DNA of 64,000 nucleotides from NCBI RefSeq assembly GCF_959029255.1, contig NZ_CAUFUE010000005.1:62001-126000 (forward strand). Reading direction: 5' to 3'. The position numbers and the translations under genes were made by a program. This DNA comes from an uncultured Bacteroides sp. GTDB lineage: Bacteria; Bacteroidota; Bacteroidia; Bacteroidales; Bacteroidaceae. The notes below the pieces were generated by a model that saw only the letters and a program-made list of their open reading frames with translations, made no database searches and was not told where the DNA came from. Positions 45,860 to 54,946 of this stretch are shown here, piece after piece. Position 1 is the first letter of the stretch, and each line of letters begins with the position of its first letter.

Positions 45860-46447
45860 ATGCTCGATAATTTAAAGAAATACAAAGTAATACTCGCTTC
45901 TAACTCTCCCCGCAGGAAGGAGTTATTGGCTGGATTGGGTGTGGACTATGAAGTGCGTACCTTGCCGGATGTAGATGAGTCGTATCCCGATACACTGAAA
46001 GGGGCGGATATCCCTCTCTTCATAGCCAAAGAAAAAGCGGATGCCTATCTGGATATGATGAAGCCGGGGGAATTGATGATTACTGCCGACACAATTGTCT
46101 GGCTGGACGGGAAAGTACTTGGAAAACCGAAGGACAGAGAGGATGCCATGCGTATGTTACGAGCAATGTCCGGTCGTACCCATGAAGTTTTTACAGGTGT
46201 TTGCATCACTACGACAGAATGGCAGCGTAGTTTCACGGCACAGACAGAGGTCCGTTTTGCAGAACTGAGCGAAGAGGAAATCACTTATTATGTAGATACC
46301 TACAAGCCGATGGATAAAGCTGGAGCATACGGTGTCCAAGAATGGATTGGCTTTATCGGTGTCGAAAATATTTCGGGCAGTTATTATAACATAATGGGAC
46401 TGCCGGTGCAGAGGCTTTATAAGGAACTTGTTCAGTTGAAAGTTTAA
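45860..46447 (+). CDS. maf: Maf-like nucleotide pyrophosphatase
   Basis: A 195-residue Maf/HAM1-fold protein. It begins MLDNLKKYKVILASNSPRRKEL, the family signature ASNSPRR, followed by DESYP, AKEKADAY, TADTIVWLDGKVLGKP and the late motif DKAGAYGVQ. Maf proteins hydrolyse non-canonical or modified nucleoside triphosphates such as dTTP/UTP analogues. I used the ATG at 45860; a GTG at 45848 would add four residues. It ends the plus-strand run and converges with the TPR gene, 11 bp apart. Confidence 0.92.
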   Translation: MLDNLKKYKVILASNSPRRKELLAGLGVDYEVRTLPDVDESYPDTLKGADIPLFIAKEKADAYLDMMKPGELMITADTIVWLDGKVLGKPKDREDAMRMLRAMSGRTHEVFTGVCITTTEWQRSFTAQTEVRFAELSEEEITYYVDTYKPMDKAGAYGVQEWIGFIGVENISGSYYNIMGLPVQRLYKELVQLKV

Positions 46448-46458
46448 ATCCTAAACTT

Positions 46459-48657
46459 TCAACTAATCAAATCCAGCATCAACGGCATATCTTTTTCATC
46501 TATGTCTTGCTTGATAAGCATTTTTTTATCTTTTTCAAACATTTCGAGGAATGTTTCCTTGCTTCCGCTTTCAGCGGCTGCTTTTCCATATAATTCAGCT
46601 GCTTTCTCCAGGTTACCCAGTTTCCACGCCACATGGCCTGCATTGAGAAAATCGGTCGCAATAGGCTTTAATTCAAGCACTTTGTCATAATACCTCATAG
46701 CCTGCTCATATTTCCCGCTGACGAAAGAGCACCATCCTATGGCGCGCCATGCCTTGATACAGTTGTTCTCCATCAAGTCCAGCTTGAAGAAGTATTGCAG
46801 AGCTTCCTCATACCTTTCCAATTCGGCCAGACAGCTTCCGATATAAAACAGTATATTACGATTATCGGGCTGAATGCTTTCCGCTCTTTTATAATATTCG
46901 ATGGCAGAACTGAAGTCACGCATTTGGCGATAGCATGTGGCAAGATGGCGGATAGTCCATACATGGTCAGGCTTCAACACATCTGCTTTGCGATAGGCGC
47001 TGATAGCCTCCTTGTAGCGTTTCTCCTTCTGCAAGCAATAACCCGCTTTTTGGAAGATGTCGGCATCGGCAAAGTTCATATCTATCACTTCCTTGTAAAT
47101 CTCCAATGCTTCAACCGGGTGTTCCTTGCGGAAGTGGAAGTCGGCAACGGCAACGAGTAATTCCGGTTTCTGCAAAATATTCTTTAATACCGGGATGCGA
47201 TGCAATACAATTTCTTCCTTGAAGATATCACGAAATTCATGACGACGCTGGCTCAGCTTGAAGAAACGGTAAAGGTCGTGGATGTATTGATTGCTGATAA
47301 CATCCGGTCTCTGGGCGTATTGTTTCAAAAAGGATGATTTGTTCTCCTCCATCGCTTCGTTTAAATCCTGGGAGGTCATTTGGCTCATCATCATGCCTCG
47401 TTGGGCCTGCGGAATGTGTGCCATCGTGAAGCAAAGCGAATATTTATCACTGTTGCAGAAAAATCCCGAGCGCAATATCACCGCCATAGCAGCATTGTCA
47501 CCTGTCGGATTCAGTCCGAATTCACGGATGATGCTGGAGTGGTGCATATCGAACGGATAGAACCAATTGTGCGGGTTCTGGAAGAACGGATAACTCTTGA
47601 GTTGCGCAAAAGTACTCATATATACATCGGCGCCTTCCAATTGCAACTCATTCATTTCACGTATTTTGTCGCCCAATCCCGATTCCTCGAAAGCCTTTTC
47701 CCAATCCGGATTACGGTCATTCTCTTCGGCAATCTCCTCAAACCCGAACTTCATATTGCGCATGATGCCTACGTTCTTCATCATTTCCGGAATGATTTCT
47801 TCGCGCATCTTCTTGTCAATCTTTTCTGTCTCCTGGCTACGGAGCAGTTGGATATATACACGGTTCAACTGCTTGCCGAAACTTCCATCCTCGTTGAATA
47901 GGGAAAGGCGTGCCGTAAGCTCCGGGTAAAGCGGTAATCTGTAAGGATGTACGTGCAGTATGATGGCAATTGCTACTAATGCGCGTTGGCTGACCTGCGT
48001 GTCGGCATGGGTGGTTGCATCCAGTAACCACGAAAACTTGCGAGGATCGAAACATTCCATCAGGCTAAGCATGACAGCACCTATGAACATGCATAAGTCG
48101 TTGACGGGCAGCAGCTCCGAATCTAAAAAAGTCTTGGCTTGTTGCTCATCTTCCGTACTCCAGCTACTGTTTCCCCAGGTGGTGAGGAATAAATATTGTC
48201 CGGTTTCCTCATGACGTTGCAGGGCATTATCCAGTCCCTGCTTGTTATCGGGCATCAGTTGGCAGACAGCCAAATCGTCAGGGAACGACTCCAGCACTTT
48301 CAGCCGGTCGAGCATGGAATAGCCTTTTGCCATGTTCACCCTATTACTGTGAAGCGCATGATAATAACGGGTTGATACACCATCGAGCAAGCAGATACGA
48401 GCCTGGTCGGCAATTTCCCAGGTCTCGGTGAGGAGTTTCCGGTAGAGTTTCTGCCGTTCAGGGTCTTTTATCCCTTGCCGCATGTATTGCAACATGTACT
48501 GATAGGACACCTTGGCTTGTTCCAACCGGGTGCGCAGCGTCCAGTCGCTACAGTTCCAAAGGAAAGCTTCCAACTGGGACTGCGCCTCTTTCAGCCGCTT
48601 TTGTTGCAGCAGGACAGTGATATGTTGATATTGCTCTTGTATGGCTTGCTCATTCAT
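46459..48657 (-). CDS. Large tetratricopeptide-repeat protein
   Basis: A 732-residue soluble protein without signal peptide. The N-terminal 500 residues are helical and of unknown fold, with MSQMTSQDLNEAMEENKSSFLKQYAQRPDVISNQYIHDLYRFFK. The C-terminal third has at least five TPR units (for example ADIFQKAGYCLQKEKRYKEAISAYRKA, WTIRHLATCYRQMRDFSSAIEYYKRA, ILFYIGSCLAELERYEEALQYFFKL, AWRAIGWCSFVSGKYEQAMRYYDKV), so it probably is a scaffold in a protein complex. Function unknown. It stands between Maf (convergent) and the porin gene. Confidence 0.82.
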   Translation of the reverse strand: MNEQAIQEQYQHITVLLQQKRLKEAQSQLEAFLWNCSDWTLRTRLEQAKVSYQYMLQYMRQGIKDPERQKLYRKLLTETWEIADQARICLLDGVSTRYYHALHSNRVNMAKGYSMLDRLKVLESFPDDLAVCQLMPDNKQGLDNALQRHEETGQYLFLTTWGNSSWSTEDEQQAKTFLDSELLPVNDLCMFIGAVMLSLMECFDPRKFSWLLDATTHADTQVSQRALVAIAIILHVHPYRLPLYPELTARLSLFNEDGSFGKQLNRVYIQLLRSQETEKIDKKMREEIIPEMMKNVGIMRNMKFGFEEIAEENDRNPDWEKAFEESGLGDKIREMNELQLEGADVYMSTFAQLKSYPFFQNPHNWFYPFDMHHSSIIREFGLNPTGDNAAMAVILRSGFFCNSDKYSLCFTMAHIPQAQRGMMMSQMTSQDLNEAMEENKSSFLKQYAQRPDVISNQYIHDLYRFFKLSQRRHEFRDIFKEEIVLHRIPVLKNILQKPELLVAVADFHFRKEHPVEALEIYKEVIDMNFADADIFQKAGYCLQKEKRYKEAISAYRKADVLKPDHVWTIRHLATCYRQMRDFSSAIEYYKRAESIQPDNRNILFYIGSCLAELERYEEALQYFFKLDLMENNCIKAWRAIGWCSFVSGKYEQAMRYYDKVLELKPIATDFLNAGHVAWKLGNLEKAAELYGKAAAESGSKETFLEMFEKDKKMLIKQDIDEKDMPLMLDLIS

Positions 48658-48733
48658 AAACTTGTATTCTTTTAGGTATATACTCTACAAATGTACAAAA
48701 AGGATGCCAAAAAGTTCGATAATACTTTGTTTT

Positions 48734-49759
48734 TTAGAATCTGACCTGTAACTGTGCCTGCAACAAATTGGAATGTTCCCCCTTGTGAGGGTCGCAGTAT
48801 GTATATTGTGCCTGTATGCGGCACTTGGGGTAGAACCACCATTGCACACCGGCCACGTAATTACTTTGCTTGTCCGCCATTGCCTTATTCTTGTTGAGAT
48901 AATCGTACGATGCCACTACGTCAAACTTGGGTAATATATGTACGGAAGCTGTTGCGTAGTATCCGTCGCTTTTCACATGTCCGTCTTTACCGGCAAGATA
49001 CTCGGTGCGCAGGCTGATGGGCTTTGTTTGGATAGTTGCACCTGCCGACCAGCGGTTACGAGTGTAAGTTTCGCCTACGGCAATATCAGGATTGATGGAA
49101 GAAGTCGCCATCGCACATCCCTTTCCTTTGATGAAAGAACCGCCTACCGACAGCCATTTCAATGGGTTTACCATCAAACTGCCCACTATATCTTTTTGAT
49201 TGTTTTTGTCCTTCAGGTTAATACCTTGCCCGTTCATTACGGCAAGATTATAGCTTACGAGTTTTTTGAAAAGGTCACCGTAAATCAATATACCCATGTC
49301 ACGGCCACTATTGGAACCATACAACGGGTCGCTGCCATTGATGCCTGCAAGGTAATTGACAGACTGCGAGTAACAGTTAATCAATTCCACAAAACAAGGT
49401 GACATCGGGTTCTCGATGGTGTACATCGTTTTGAACTGTCCGATGCGTGCGGTAAGTCCCGGCAGGAATTGGTATTCCGTATAAGCCTCCAATATCTTTC
49501 CGGTGTTGGCGAAACTATACATAAAGTAGCACGACCATTTATCGGTAATCTTACCGCGTGCCATGAAAATCACTCTCTTTATATCGAAAGTGTTGGTAGT
49601 CTTTTCGCCGGTATCCTCGTAAGCATATCCCACTTGGGCATATCCGGCCAGACTGATACGTTCTTTCAGAGTATTGACGATGTCATTCAGACAAGCGTCT
49701 TGCGCTTTTAGCGTAAAAACAGAGAGAAAAAGAAAACAGGATAGTAGAATTCGTTTCAT
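48734..49759 (-). CDS. Porin, phosphate-selective OprO/OprP type
   Basis: A 341-residue outer-membrane beta-barrel. A signal peptide (MKRILLSCFLFLSVFTLKAQ) leads into alternating strands: ISLAGYAQVGYAYED, FDIKRVIFMARGKITDKWSCYFMYSF, LTARIGQFKTMYTIENP, ending with CRIQAQYTYCD and LLQAQLQVRF, whose last Phe is the usual barrel end. This pattern is that of the OprO/P family of anion porins. Its substrate is not known. The pgk terminator separates it from pgk. Confidence 0.85.
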   Translation of the reverse strand: MKRILLSCFLFLSVFTLKAQDACLNDIVNTLKERISLAGYAQVGYAYEDTGEKTTNTFDIKRVIFMARGKITDKWSCYFMYSFANTGKILEAYTEYQFLPGLTARIGQFKTMYTIENPMSPCFVELINCYSQSVNYLAGINGSDPLYGSNSGRDMGILIYGDLFKKLVSYNLAVMNGQGINLKDKNNQKDIVGSLMVNPLKWLSVGGSFIKGKGCAMATSSINPDIAVGETYTRNRWSAGATIQTKPISLRTEYLAGKDGHVKSDGYYATASVHILPKFDVVASYDYLNKNKAMADKQSNYVAGVQWWFYPKCRIQAQYTYCDPHKGEHSNLLQAQLQVRF

Positions 49760-49776
49760 GTGTTGAAAGTATAATT

Positions 49777-49813
49777 AAAAAAAGGCAACTCTTTTTTCAA
49801 AGAGCTGCCCTTT
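49777..49813 (-). terminator. Terminator after pgk
   Basis: On the minus strand, GGGCAGCTCTTT pairs with AAAGAGTTGCC around a short GAA-type loop and is followed by T residues: an intrinsic terminator 20 bp after the pgk stop. Confidence 0.85.
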
Positions 49814-49832
49814 AGTATAATAATGATTCTTC

Positions 49833-51089
49833 TTATTCGTTGATAGCAGCGATACCCGGAAGAACCTTTCCTTCGATGGCTTCGAGCAAAGCACCGCCAC
49901 CGGTAGAAACGTAAGATACGCCGTTTGCCAAACCGAATTTGTTAACGCAAGCTACAGAGTCACCACCACCTACGAGTGAGAATGCGCCGTTCTTGGTAGC
50001 TTCCACGATAGCTTCACCTACAGCACGTGAACCGTGAGTGAAGTTCTCAAATTCAAATACGCCTGTAGGGCCATTCCAAAGGATAGTCTTGGAATTCTTG
50101 ATTACGTCAGCGAAAATCTTTTCAGTTTCAGGACCGATATCCAGACCTTCCCATCCGTCAGGAATTTCGTCTACCGGGCAGAATTTAGTGTTGGCATCGT
50201 TAGAGAACGAGTCTGCGATTTTAGCGTCAACAGCCAAAACCAGGTTTACACCTTTTTCTTTAGCTTTCTTAATCAAGTCGAGAGCCAAATCCAACTTGTC
50301 ATCTTCGCAGATAGAGATACCGATTTTACCACCCATAGCCTTAGTAAAGGTATAAGTCATACCACCGGCGATAATCAGGTTATCAACCTTGTTCAGCAAG
50401 TTCTCGATGATTTCAATCTTGGAAGAAACCTTGGAACCACCCATGATAGCAGTGAACGGACGGTGGATGTCATTCAACACCTTGTCAACAGCTTTCACTT
50501 CTTTTTCCATCAGGTAGCCAAACATCTTGCTGTCTTTGTCGAAGTATTTAGCAATCAATGCCGTAGAAGCATGTGCACGGTGAGCCGTACCGAATGCATC
50601 GTTTACGTAGCAGTCAGCGTAAGAAGCCAATTTTTTGGTAAATTCCTTCTGGCTTTCCTTTACGGCTTTCTTTGCGGCAGCCTTTTCTTCGTCTGTTGCA
50701 TCTTCGGCCAAACCACGGGGTTTGCCTTCTTCTTCAGCATAGAAACGAAGATTTTCGAGCAACAGCACTTCACCCGGTTGCAGAGCGGCAGCCTTTACAG
50801 CAGCTTCTTCACCCATACAATCGTTAGCAAACTGTACCTCAACACCCAGCAACTCTTCAAGATGCTTCAGGATGTGCTTCAAAGAGAATTTGTCAGCCGG
50901 GCCTTTCGGACGGCCGAGATGAGAACCGATAATGATACTACCGCCGTCGGCCAAAATCTTCTTCAGGGTAGGAAGAGCGGCACGCATACGGGTATCATCT
51001 GTAATGTTGAAGTTTTCGTCCAAGGGTACGTTGAAGTCCACGCGAACGAATGCCTTTTTTCCGGCAAAGTTAAATTGATCAATTGTCAT
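49833..51089 (-). CDS. pgk: Phosphoglycerate kinase
   Basis: A 418-residue glycolytic enzyme, converting 1,3-bisphosphoglycerate and ADP to 3-phosphoglycerate and ATP. Visible are RVDFNVPLDE (about 16-25, substrate loop), IGSHLGRPKGP, LLENLRFYAEEEG (about 110), ADCYVNDAFGTAHRAHAST, IMGGSKVSSKIEII, and nucleotide-binding WNGPTGVFEFENF and GGGDSVACV. The length is normal for Bacteroidetes. It has its own -7 box (51137) and terminator, so it is probably a single-gene transcript. Confidence 0.97.
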   Translation of the reverse strand: MTIDQFNFAGKKAFVRVDFNVPLDENFNITDDTRMRAALPTLKKILADGGSIIIGSHLGRPKGPADKFSLKHILKHLEELLGVEVQFANDCMGEEAAVKAAALQPGEVLLLENLRFYAEEEGKPRGLAEDATDEEKAAAKKAVKESQKEFTKKLASYADCYVNDAFGTAHRAHASTALIAKYFDKDSKMFGYLMEKEVKAVDKVLNDIHRPFTAIMGGSKVSSKIEIIENLLNKVDNLIIAGGMTYTFTKAMGGKIGISICEDDKLDLALDLIKKAKEKGVNLVLAVDAKIADSFSNDANTKFCPVDEIPDGWEGLDIGPETEKIFADVIKNSKTILWNGPTGVFEFENFTHGSRAVGEAIVEATKNGAFSLVGGGDSVACVNKFGLANGVSYVSTGGGALLEAIEGKVLPGIAAINE

Positions 51090-51136
51090 AATACTCTATT
51101 TTATTTAAAAGTGTTACTAAATCTTTTTCGTGAGCG

Positions 51137-51144
51137 CAAAGTTA
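51137..51144 (-). promoter_or_regulatory. Probable -7 box for pgk
   Basis: TAACTTTG on the minus strand, 47 bp before the start codon. Confidence 0.5.
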
Positions 51145-51185
51145 CTATTTATTTCTTTTTTCCGCTATGAAATAGTTGTTTTTTT

Positions 51186-51295
51186 AGTTGACAAGGTTGC
51201 AGTTGACGAGTTTACCAGGGGAATACTTCATCTCCTCGTCTCCTCATTCCCTCGTCCCCTTGTCAACTTGTCCCCTCGTCTCCTTAATCTCCTTC
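51186..51295. repeat. TTGACAAG-type repeat between nth and pgk
   Basis: AGTTGACAAGG (51186-51196) is complementary to CCTTGTCAACT (51258-51268); between and after are many CCTCGTC/TCCCCTTGTC units. Same word family as the element at 62405-62560. Its right end overlaps the last codons of nth. Confidence 0.6.
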
Positions 51296-51949
51296 CTCCC
51301 CCGTCACTTTGTACTTCCGGCAGTAATATTTGCACATCAATTGCAAGCCACAGTTGTCACATTGAGGTGTGCGTGCCTGGCAGGTGTACCGCCCATGCAA
51401 GATGAGCCAATGGTGCGCAATGGGAATGTCCGCTTCCGGGATGTGTTTCACCAATTCCTTTTCCACGCTGAAGGGAGTGGTGCACTTGTCGGAAACCAGA
51501 CCCAGACGATGGCTGACGCGGAATACATGGGTGTCTACCGCCATAGCCGCCTTGTTGAAAACGACGGACTGGATGACATTGGCTGTCTTGCGTCCCACGC
51601 CCGGCAACTTAATAAGTTCTTCCAGCGTGTCGGGTACTTGGCTGTTAAACTCTTTCACCAGCATCTTTGCCATTCCCACCAGATGTTTCGCTTTGTTGTT
51701 GGGATAGGATACGCTACGGATATATTCATACACTACTTCGGGGGTAGTGGCGGCAAGCGCCTCCGGGGTAGGAAAATCACGGTAGAGTGGGGGAGTTATC
51801 ATATTCACCCGCTTATCCGTACACTGCGCCGAGAGAATTACCGCAATCAGCAGTTCGAACGGGTTCTCATAATGCAATTCGGTTTCTGCCACGGGGCGGT
51901 TTTCCCTGAACCAGGCAATTATTTTCTCATAACGTTCTTTCTTTCTCAT
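51284..51949 (-). CDS. nth: Endonuclease III
   Basis: A 221-residue base-excision glycosylase/AP lyase that removes oxidised pyrimidines. Helix-hairpin-helix: LPGVGRKTANVI (about 114-125) with the catalytic Lys; the catalytic Asp is in VDTHVFRVSHRLGL. The 4Fe-4S cluster motif C-x6-C-x2-C-x5-C is intact near the C-terminus. The first four bases overlap the end of the MFS gene upstream, so the two are co-transcribed. The C-terminal codons lie in repeat sequence. Confidence 0.95.
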   Translation of the reverse strand: MRKKERYEKIIAWFRENRPVAETELHYENPFELLIAVILSAQCTDKRVNMITPPLYRDFPTPEALAATTPEVVYEYIRSVSYPNNKAKHLVGMAKMLVKEFNSQVPDTLEELIKLPGVGRKTANVIQSVVFNKAAMAVDTHVFRVSHRLGLVSDKCTTPFSVEKELVKHIPEADIPIAHHWLILHGRYTCQARTPQCDNCGLQLMCKYYCRKYKVTGEEGD

Positions 51950-53142
51950 CGTAATTTGTTTTTATGATAATGAGGGGCTACTTTACAATTGAAGTAGAGC
52001 ATGGAGAGGATGGTGAGACAAGCTCCGAAGAAATAAGCTTTGTCGAAGGTGCTGATTTCCGCAATATATCCTCCCGCCAGCATGCCGATACCTATGCCTA
52101 CGTCCCACGAGGTGAGGTAGGTGGAAGTGGCGGTGCCGCGCTGGTTGTTGGGCGCAAGGTTGACGAAGAGGGTGTTGTACGCCGGAAACATGATGCCGAA
52201 GCCGATACCCAGCAGTAAGGCTACGGCAAAGAACACTACGTTGCACGCTCTGACGTCCCACTGTATGATATACACGCAAGCCGATAGCAAGAAAAAACTG
52301 ACTACTACGATGTACAGTCCTGCGGAAATGACTTGCGTTATTTTTCCTTTATCCACAATTTTACCCGAGAAGATGCGCGAGATTGCCATGCCCACCGCCA
52401 TAAAGGTGAAGAAGAAGCCGGTGGTAGCGTTGATTCCGATTTCTTTGGCGTACATGGCTACATAATTGGTCGTCATGCCGTAGGGGATGGAAAGCAGCAG
52501 CAAGCTGATGCCCGCCGGTATTCCTTTCAGCAGGATAAAGCGGTCGAGGGATATCGGTTCCCGCTTTACGGGTGGTTTGTAAGGCGTCTTCACGAGCATG
52601 GCGCAGAAGAAACCTATCAGGCACGAACCCAGCGAACAGCAAAAGATGGTGGTATAACTCATTCCGGCGTCGTGCAGGAAAAGCCCTGACATGGGCCCTA
52701 CCGCCATTGCTATGTTGTTGGATAAGCCGTAGTAACCCAGTCCCTCTCCGCGCCGGGAGGAAGGCATAATGTCAATGACTATCGTATTGCCCCCCACCGT
52801 CACCATTCCGAACGATACGCCATGAACAATGCGGAACAGGATAAAAAGCGTCAGTGAACCTGCGATAATATATCCTGCGAACATACTCATAAAGATGAAG
52901 TAAGCCAGCAGGTAGAGGGGCTTGCGGGCGAAACTGTCCAGCAGATATCCCGAGAACGGGCGGATGCACAAAGCGGCCACCGTGTAGCACGAAAGGATGA
53001 TGCCGATGGTGGAGTTCCCTGCTTTGAATACCTCTGAGAGGTAGAAAGGCAATACCGGAATCAATAACCAGAAACCGAAATACAGCAGGAAGTTTGCTGC
53101 CAGTATAAAGCAATATCCGGGAGTGACAAGCCTGTCTTTCAT
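51946..53142 (-). CDS. MFS transporter
   Basis: A 398-residue major facilitator with about 12 helices. The N-terminal half has LLIPVLPFYLSEVF, then IGIILSCYTVAALCIRPFSGYLLDSFARKPLYL, the usual loop 2-3 motif, and later GGNTIVIDIMPSSRRGEGLGYYGL. This type resembles multidrug or arabinose-efflux-like transporters (DHA family), but the substrate is not known. Its stop overlaps the nth start (ATGA). The N-terminus begins MKDRLVTPGY at a clear ATG. Confidence 0.87.
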   Translation of the reverse strand: MKDRLVTPGYCFILAANFLLYFGFWLLIPVLPFYLSEVFKAGNSTIGIILSCYTVAALCIRPFSGYLLDSFARKPLYLLAYFIFMSMFAGYIIAGSLTLFILFRIVHGVSFGMVTVGGNTIVIDIMPSSRRGEGLGYYGLSNNIAMAVGPMSGLFLHDAGMSYTTIFCCSLGSCLIGFFCAMLVKTPYKPPVKREPISLDRFILLKGIPAGISLLLLSIPYGMTTNYVAMYAKEIGINATTGFFFTFMAVGMAISRIFSGKIVDKGKITQVISAGLYIVVVSFFLLSACVYIIQWDVRACNVVFFAVALLLGIGFGIMFPAYNTLFVNLAPNNQRGTATSTYLTSWDVGIGIGMLAGGYIAEISTFDKAYFFGACLTILSMLYFNCKVAPHYHKNKLR

Positions 53143-53214
53143 GATGCTGGGTTTTGATGTGAGGTAAAATTGAAAAAAGGGGAGTCTGTATAAAAACGCT
53201 CTTGATACTTCTTC

Positions 53215-53278
53215 TTAGGCGCGGATTACATGGATTTCACAGAATAAATAAAAAAAAATCCATGTAACCCGCACCTAA
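53215..53278. repeat. REP-like inverted repeat, relative of 12140-12229
   Basis: Arms 53215-53236 and 53257-53278 are complementary over 22 bp with two mismatches, loop 20 bases and A-rich. Starts TTAGGCGCGGATTACATGG, similar to the 12140 element, lacking its middle part. It lies after pheS and before the MFS gene; no gene in 53143-53383. Confidence 0.7.
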
Positions 53279-53383
53279 AAATCATATCATAATGAAAGCA
53301 CTCATCCGCTTTTCACACAGTCACCTTGGAAGGGGGGAATCGAGTTATACTTGGATAATGATATCCCCTCCTCTTGATTCCTT

Positions 53384-54418
53384 TTAATATGCAGCTTCAA
53401 ACTCTTTCAGGAACCGCGTATCGTTTTCAGAGAAGAGCCTGAGGTCGTTGACACGGTATTTCAGGTTCGTGATGCGCTCGATACCCATACCGAGGGCATA
53501 TCCGCTGTATATCTTGCTGTCAATGCCGTTCAGCTCCAGCACATTCGGGTCTACCATTCCACAGCCAAGAATTTCCACCCATCCCGTACCTTTGCAGAAG
53601 GGGCATCCCTTGCCACCGCAGATGTTGCAACTGATATCCATTTCGGCGCTCGGCTCCGTGAACGGGAAGTAGGAAGGACGCAGGCGAATCTTGGTGTCGT
53701 TGCCGAACATCTCACGGGCAAAGAGCAGCAGCGCCTGCTTCAGGTCGGTGAACGATACGTTGCGGTCTACGTACAGCGCCTCCACTTGGTGGAAGAATGC
53801 GTGCGCACGGTAGCTGATGGCTTCGTTGCGGTAAACGCGTCCCGGGCACAATACCCGGATGGGCGGCTGCGAGGTCTCCATCACACGGCTTTGTACGCTC
53901 GAGGTATGTGTACGCAAGACGATATTGTGTGATACGTTTTCGGCATTGTTCTCAATGAAGAAAGTATCCTGCATGTCGCGTGCCGGATGGTCTTCGGCAA
54001 AGTTCATGGAAGAGAATACATGCCAGTCGTCCTCTATTTCCGGACCGTCGGCGATGTTGAAACCCATGCGGGCGAATATATCGATGATTTCATTCTTTAC
54101 GATGGTGAGCGGATGGCGTGTGCCCATTTTTATGGGATAAGCCGAACGGGTCAGGTCGAGGTCATCGCAACCGTTGTCTTGGTTGTCGAACTGCTCTTTC
54201 AGCGCGGCAATTTTTTCTTGTGCCTTGTTTTTGAGTTCGTTCAGGCGCATGCCCACTTCTTTCTTCTGGTCGGGGGCCACATTACGGAAGTCCGCCATCA
54301 GGTCGTTGATGGCTCCTTTTTTACTAAGGTATTTGATGCGGAGTGCTTCCAATTCCTCTGCATTAGCGGCTTTCAGTGCTTCCACTTCTTGTAGAAGCTG
54401 ATTGATTTTAGCTATCAT
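53384..54418 (-). CDS. pheS: Phenylalanine--tRNA ligase alpha subunit
   Basis: A 344-residue class II aminoacyl-tRNA synthetase subunit. An N-terminal coiled-coil (residues 1-90) that grips tRNA is followed by the catalytic core: motif 2 around RVYRNEAISYRAHAFFHQVEALYVD, the Phe-binding FTEPSAEMDI, and motif 3 GYALGMGIERI. It includes a small Cys-rich loop, CNICGGKGCPFCKGTGW. Together with PheT (not in the window) it charges tRNA-Phe. It has a -7 box at 54459. Confidence 0.96.
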   Translation of the reverse strand: MIAKINQLLQEVEALKAANAEELEALRIKYLSKKGAINDLMADFRNVAPDQKKEVGMRLNELKNKAQEKIAALKEQFDNQDNGCDDLDLTRSAYPIKMGTRHPLTIVKNEIIDIFARMGFNIADGPEIEDDWHVFSSMNFAEDHPARDMQDTFFIENNAENVSHNIVLRTHTSSVQSRVMETSQPPIRVLCPGRVYRNEAISYRAHAFFHQVEALYVDRNVSFTDLKQALLLFAREMFGNDTKIRLRPSYFPFTEPSAEMDISCNICGGKGCPFCKGTGWVEILGCGMVDPNVLELNGIDSKIYSGYALGMGIERITNLKYRVNDLRLFSENDTRFLKEFEAAY

Positions 54419-54458
54419 ATCTTTATCTTTAGTTATTTCCTAAGTGCATAAAACGGTG

Positions 54459-54466
54459 CAAAGATA
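54459..54466 (-). promoter_or_regulatory. Probable -7 box for pheS
   Basis: TATCTTTG on the minus strand, 40 bp before the start codon. Confidence 0.5.
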
Positions 54467-54580
54467 CAATTTTATCATTGTTTTGCGGTCAGTCGCTTCA
54501 TATTATTTTCTTAATTTGAATAGAATATTCCATGCCGGTGAGTTTAGGGCGTATTTCAATTCAAAACTCTATCAAAGTCA

Positions 54581-54675
54581 TAGTAAATCCGTAGTTGCTC
54601 CGTAGTTTCTCCGTGCAAAGTACCATAAATAAAGGAAAACTATGGGTTAGCTACGGAGCAACTACGGATTTACTA
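54581..54675. repeat. 25-bp perfect inverted repeat
   Basis: 54581-54605 (TAGTAAATCCGTAGTTGCTC.. ) and 54651-54675 are exact reverse complements over 25 bp with a 45-base interior that contains an extra CCGTAGTTTCTCCGT-like copy of the arm. It lies in the 528-bp gap between the divergent pheS and metalloprotease genes. Apart from this and the promoters, I see nothing in the gap. Confidence 0.85.
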
Positions 54676-54815
54676 CGTTTGGGAAGGGGGTAAAATGAGG
54701 TGAAAGTATGAGCTTATAACATCGCTTAACTTCTTAATAATACATAAGTATTCTTTTTGTTCATGGAAAAAACATAAATATGCATTGCTTTATAACTTTT
54801 AAAGCATACTTTTAT

Positions 54816-54823
54816 TATCTTTG
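54816..54823 (+). promoter_or_regulatory. Probable -7 box for the metalloprotease gene
   Basis: TATCTTTG fits the consensus; the start codon used (54947) is 123 bp downstream, leaving a long leader. Confidence 0.5.
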
Positions 54824-54946
54824 CGCCCCACTGTTATTCTACAGGAGGTAGAATATAGGTCTGTTTATACTTCATTGATTGGACGATTGAGGGAGAGAGA
54901 CCTGACAGACAGGAGTTTTAATATTATAAAGATAGATATTGTATTG

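Noticed and set aside
50034..51170. Open frame of 378 codons on the plus strand
   Set aside because: Antisense to pgk, a well-conserved enzyme; Phe/Ser-rich and without any recognisable domain.
54821..54946. Upstream extension of the metalloprotease
   Set aside because: The first codons overlap the -7 box, and the signal peptide starts at 54947.
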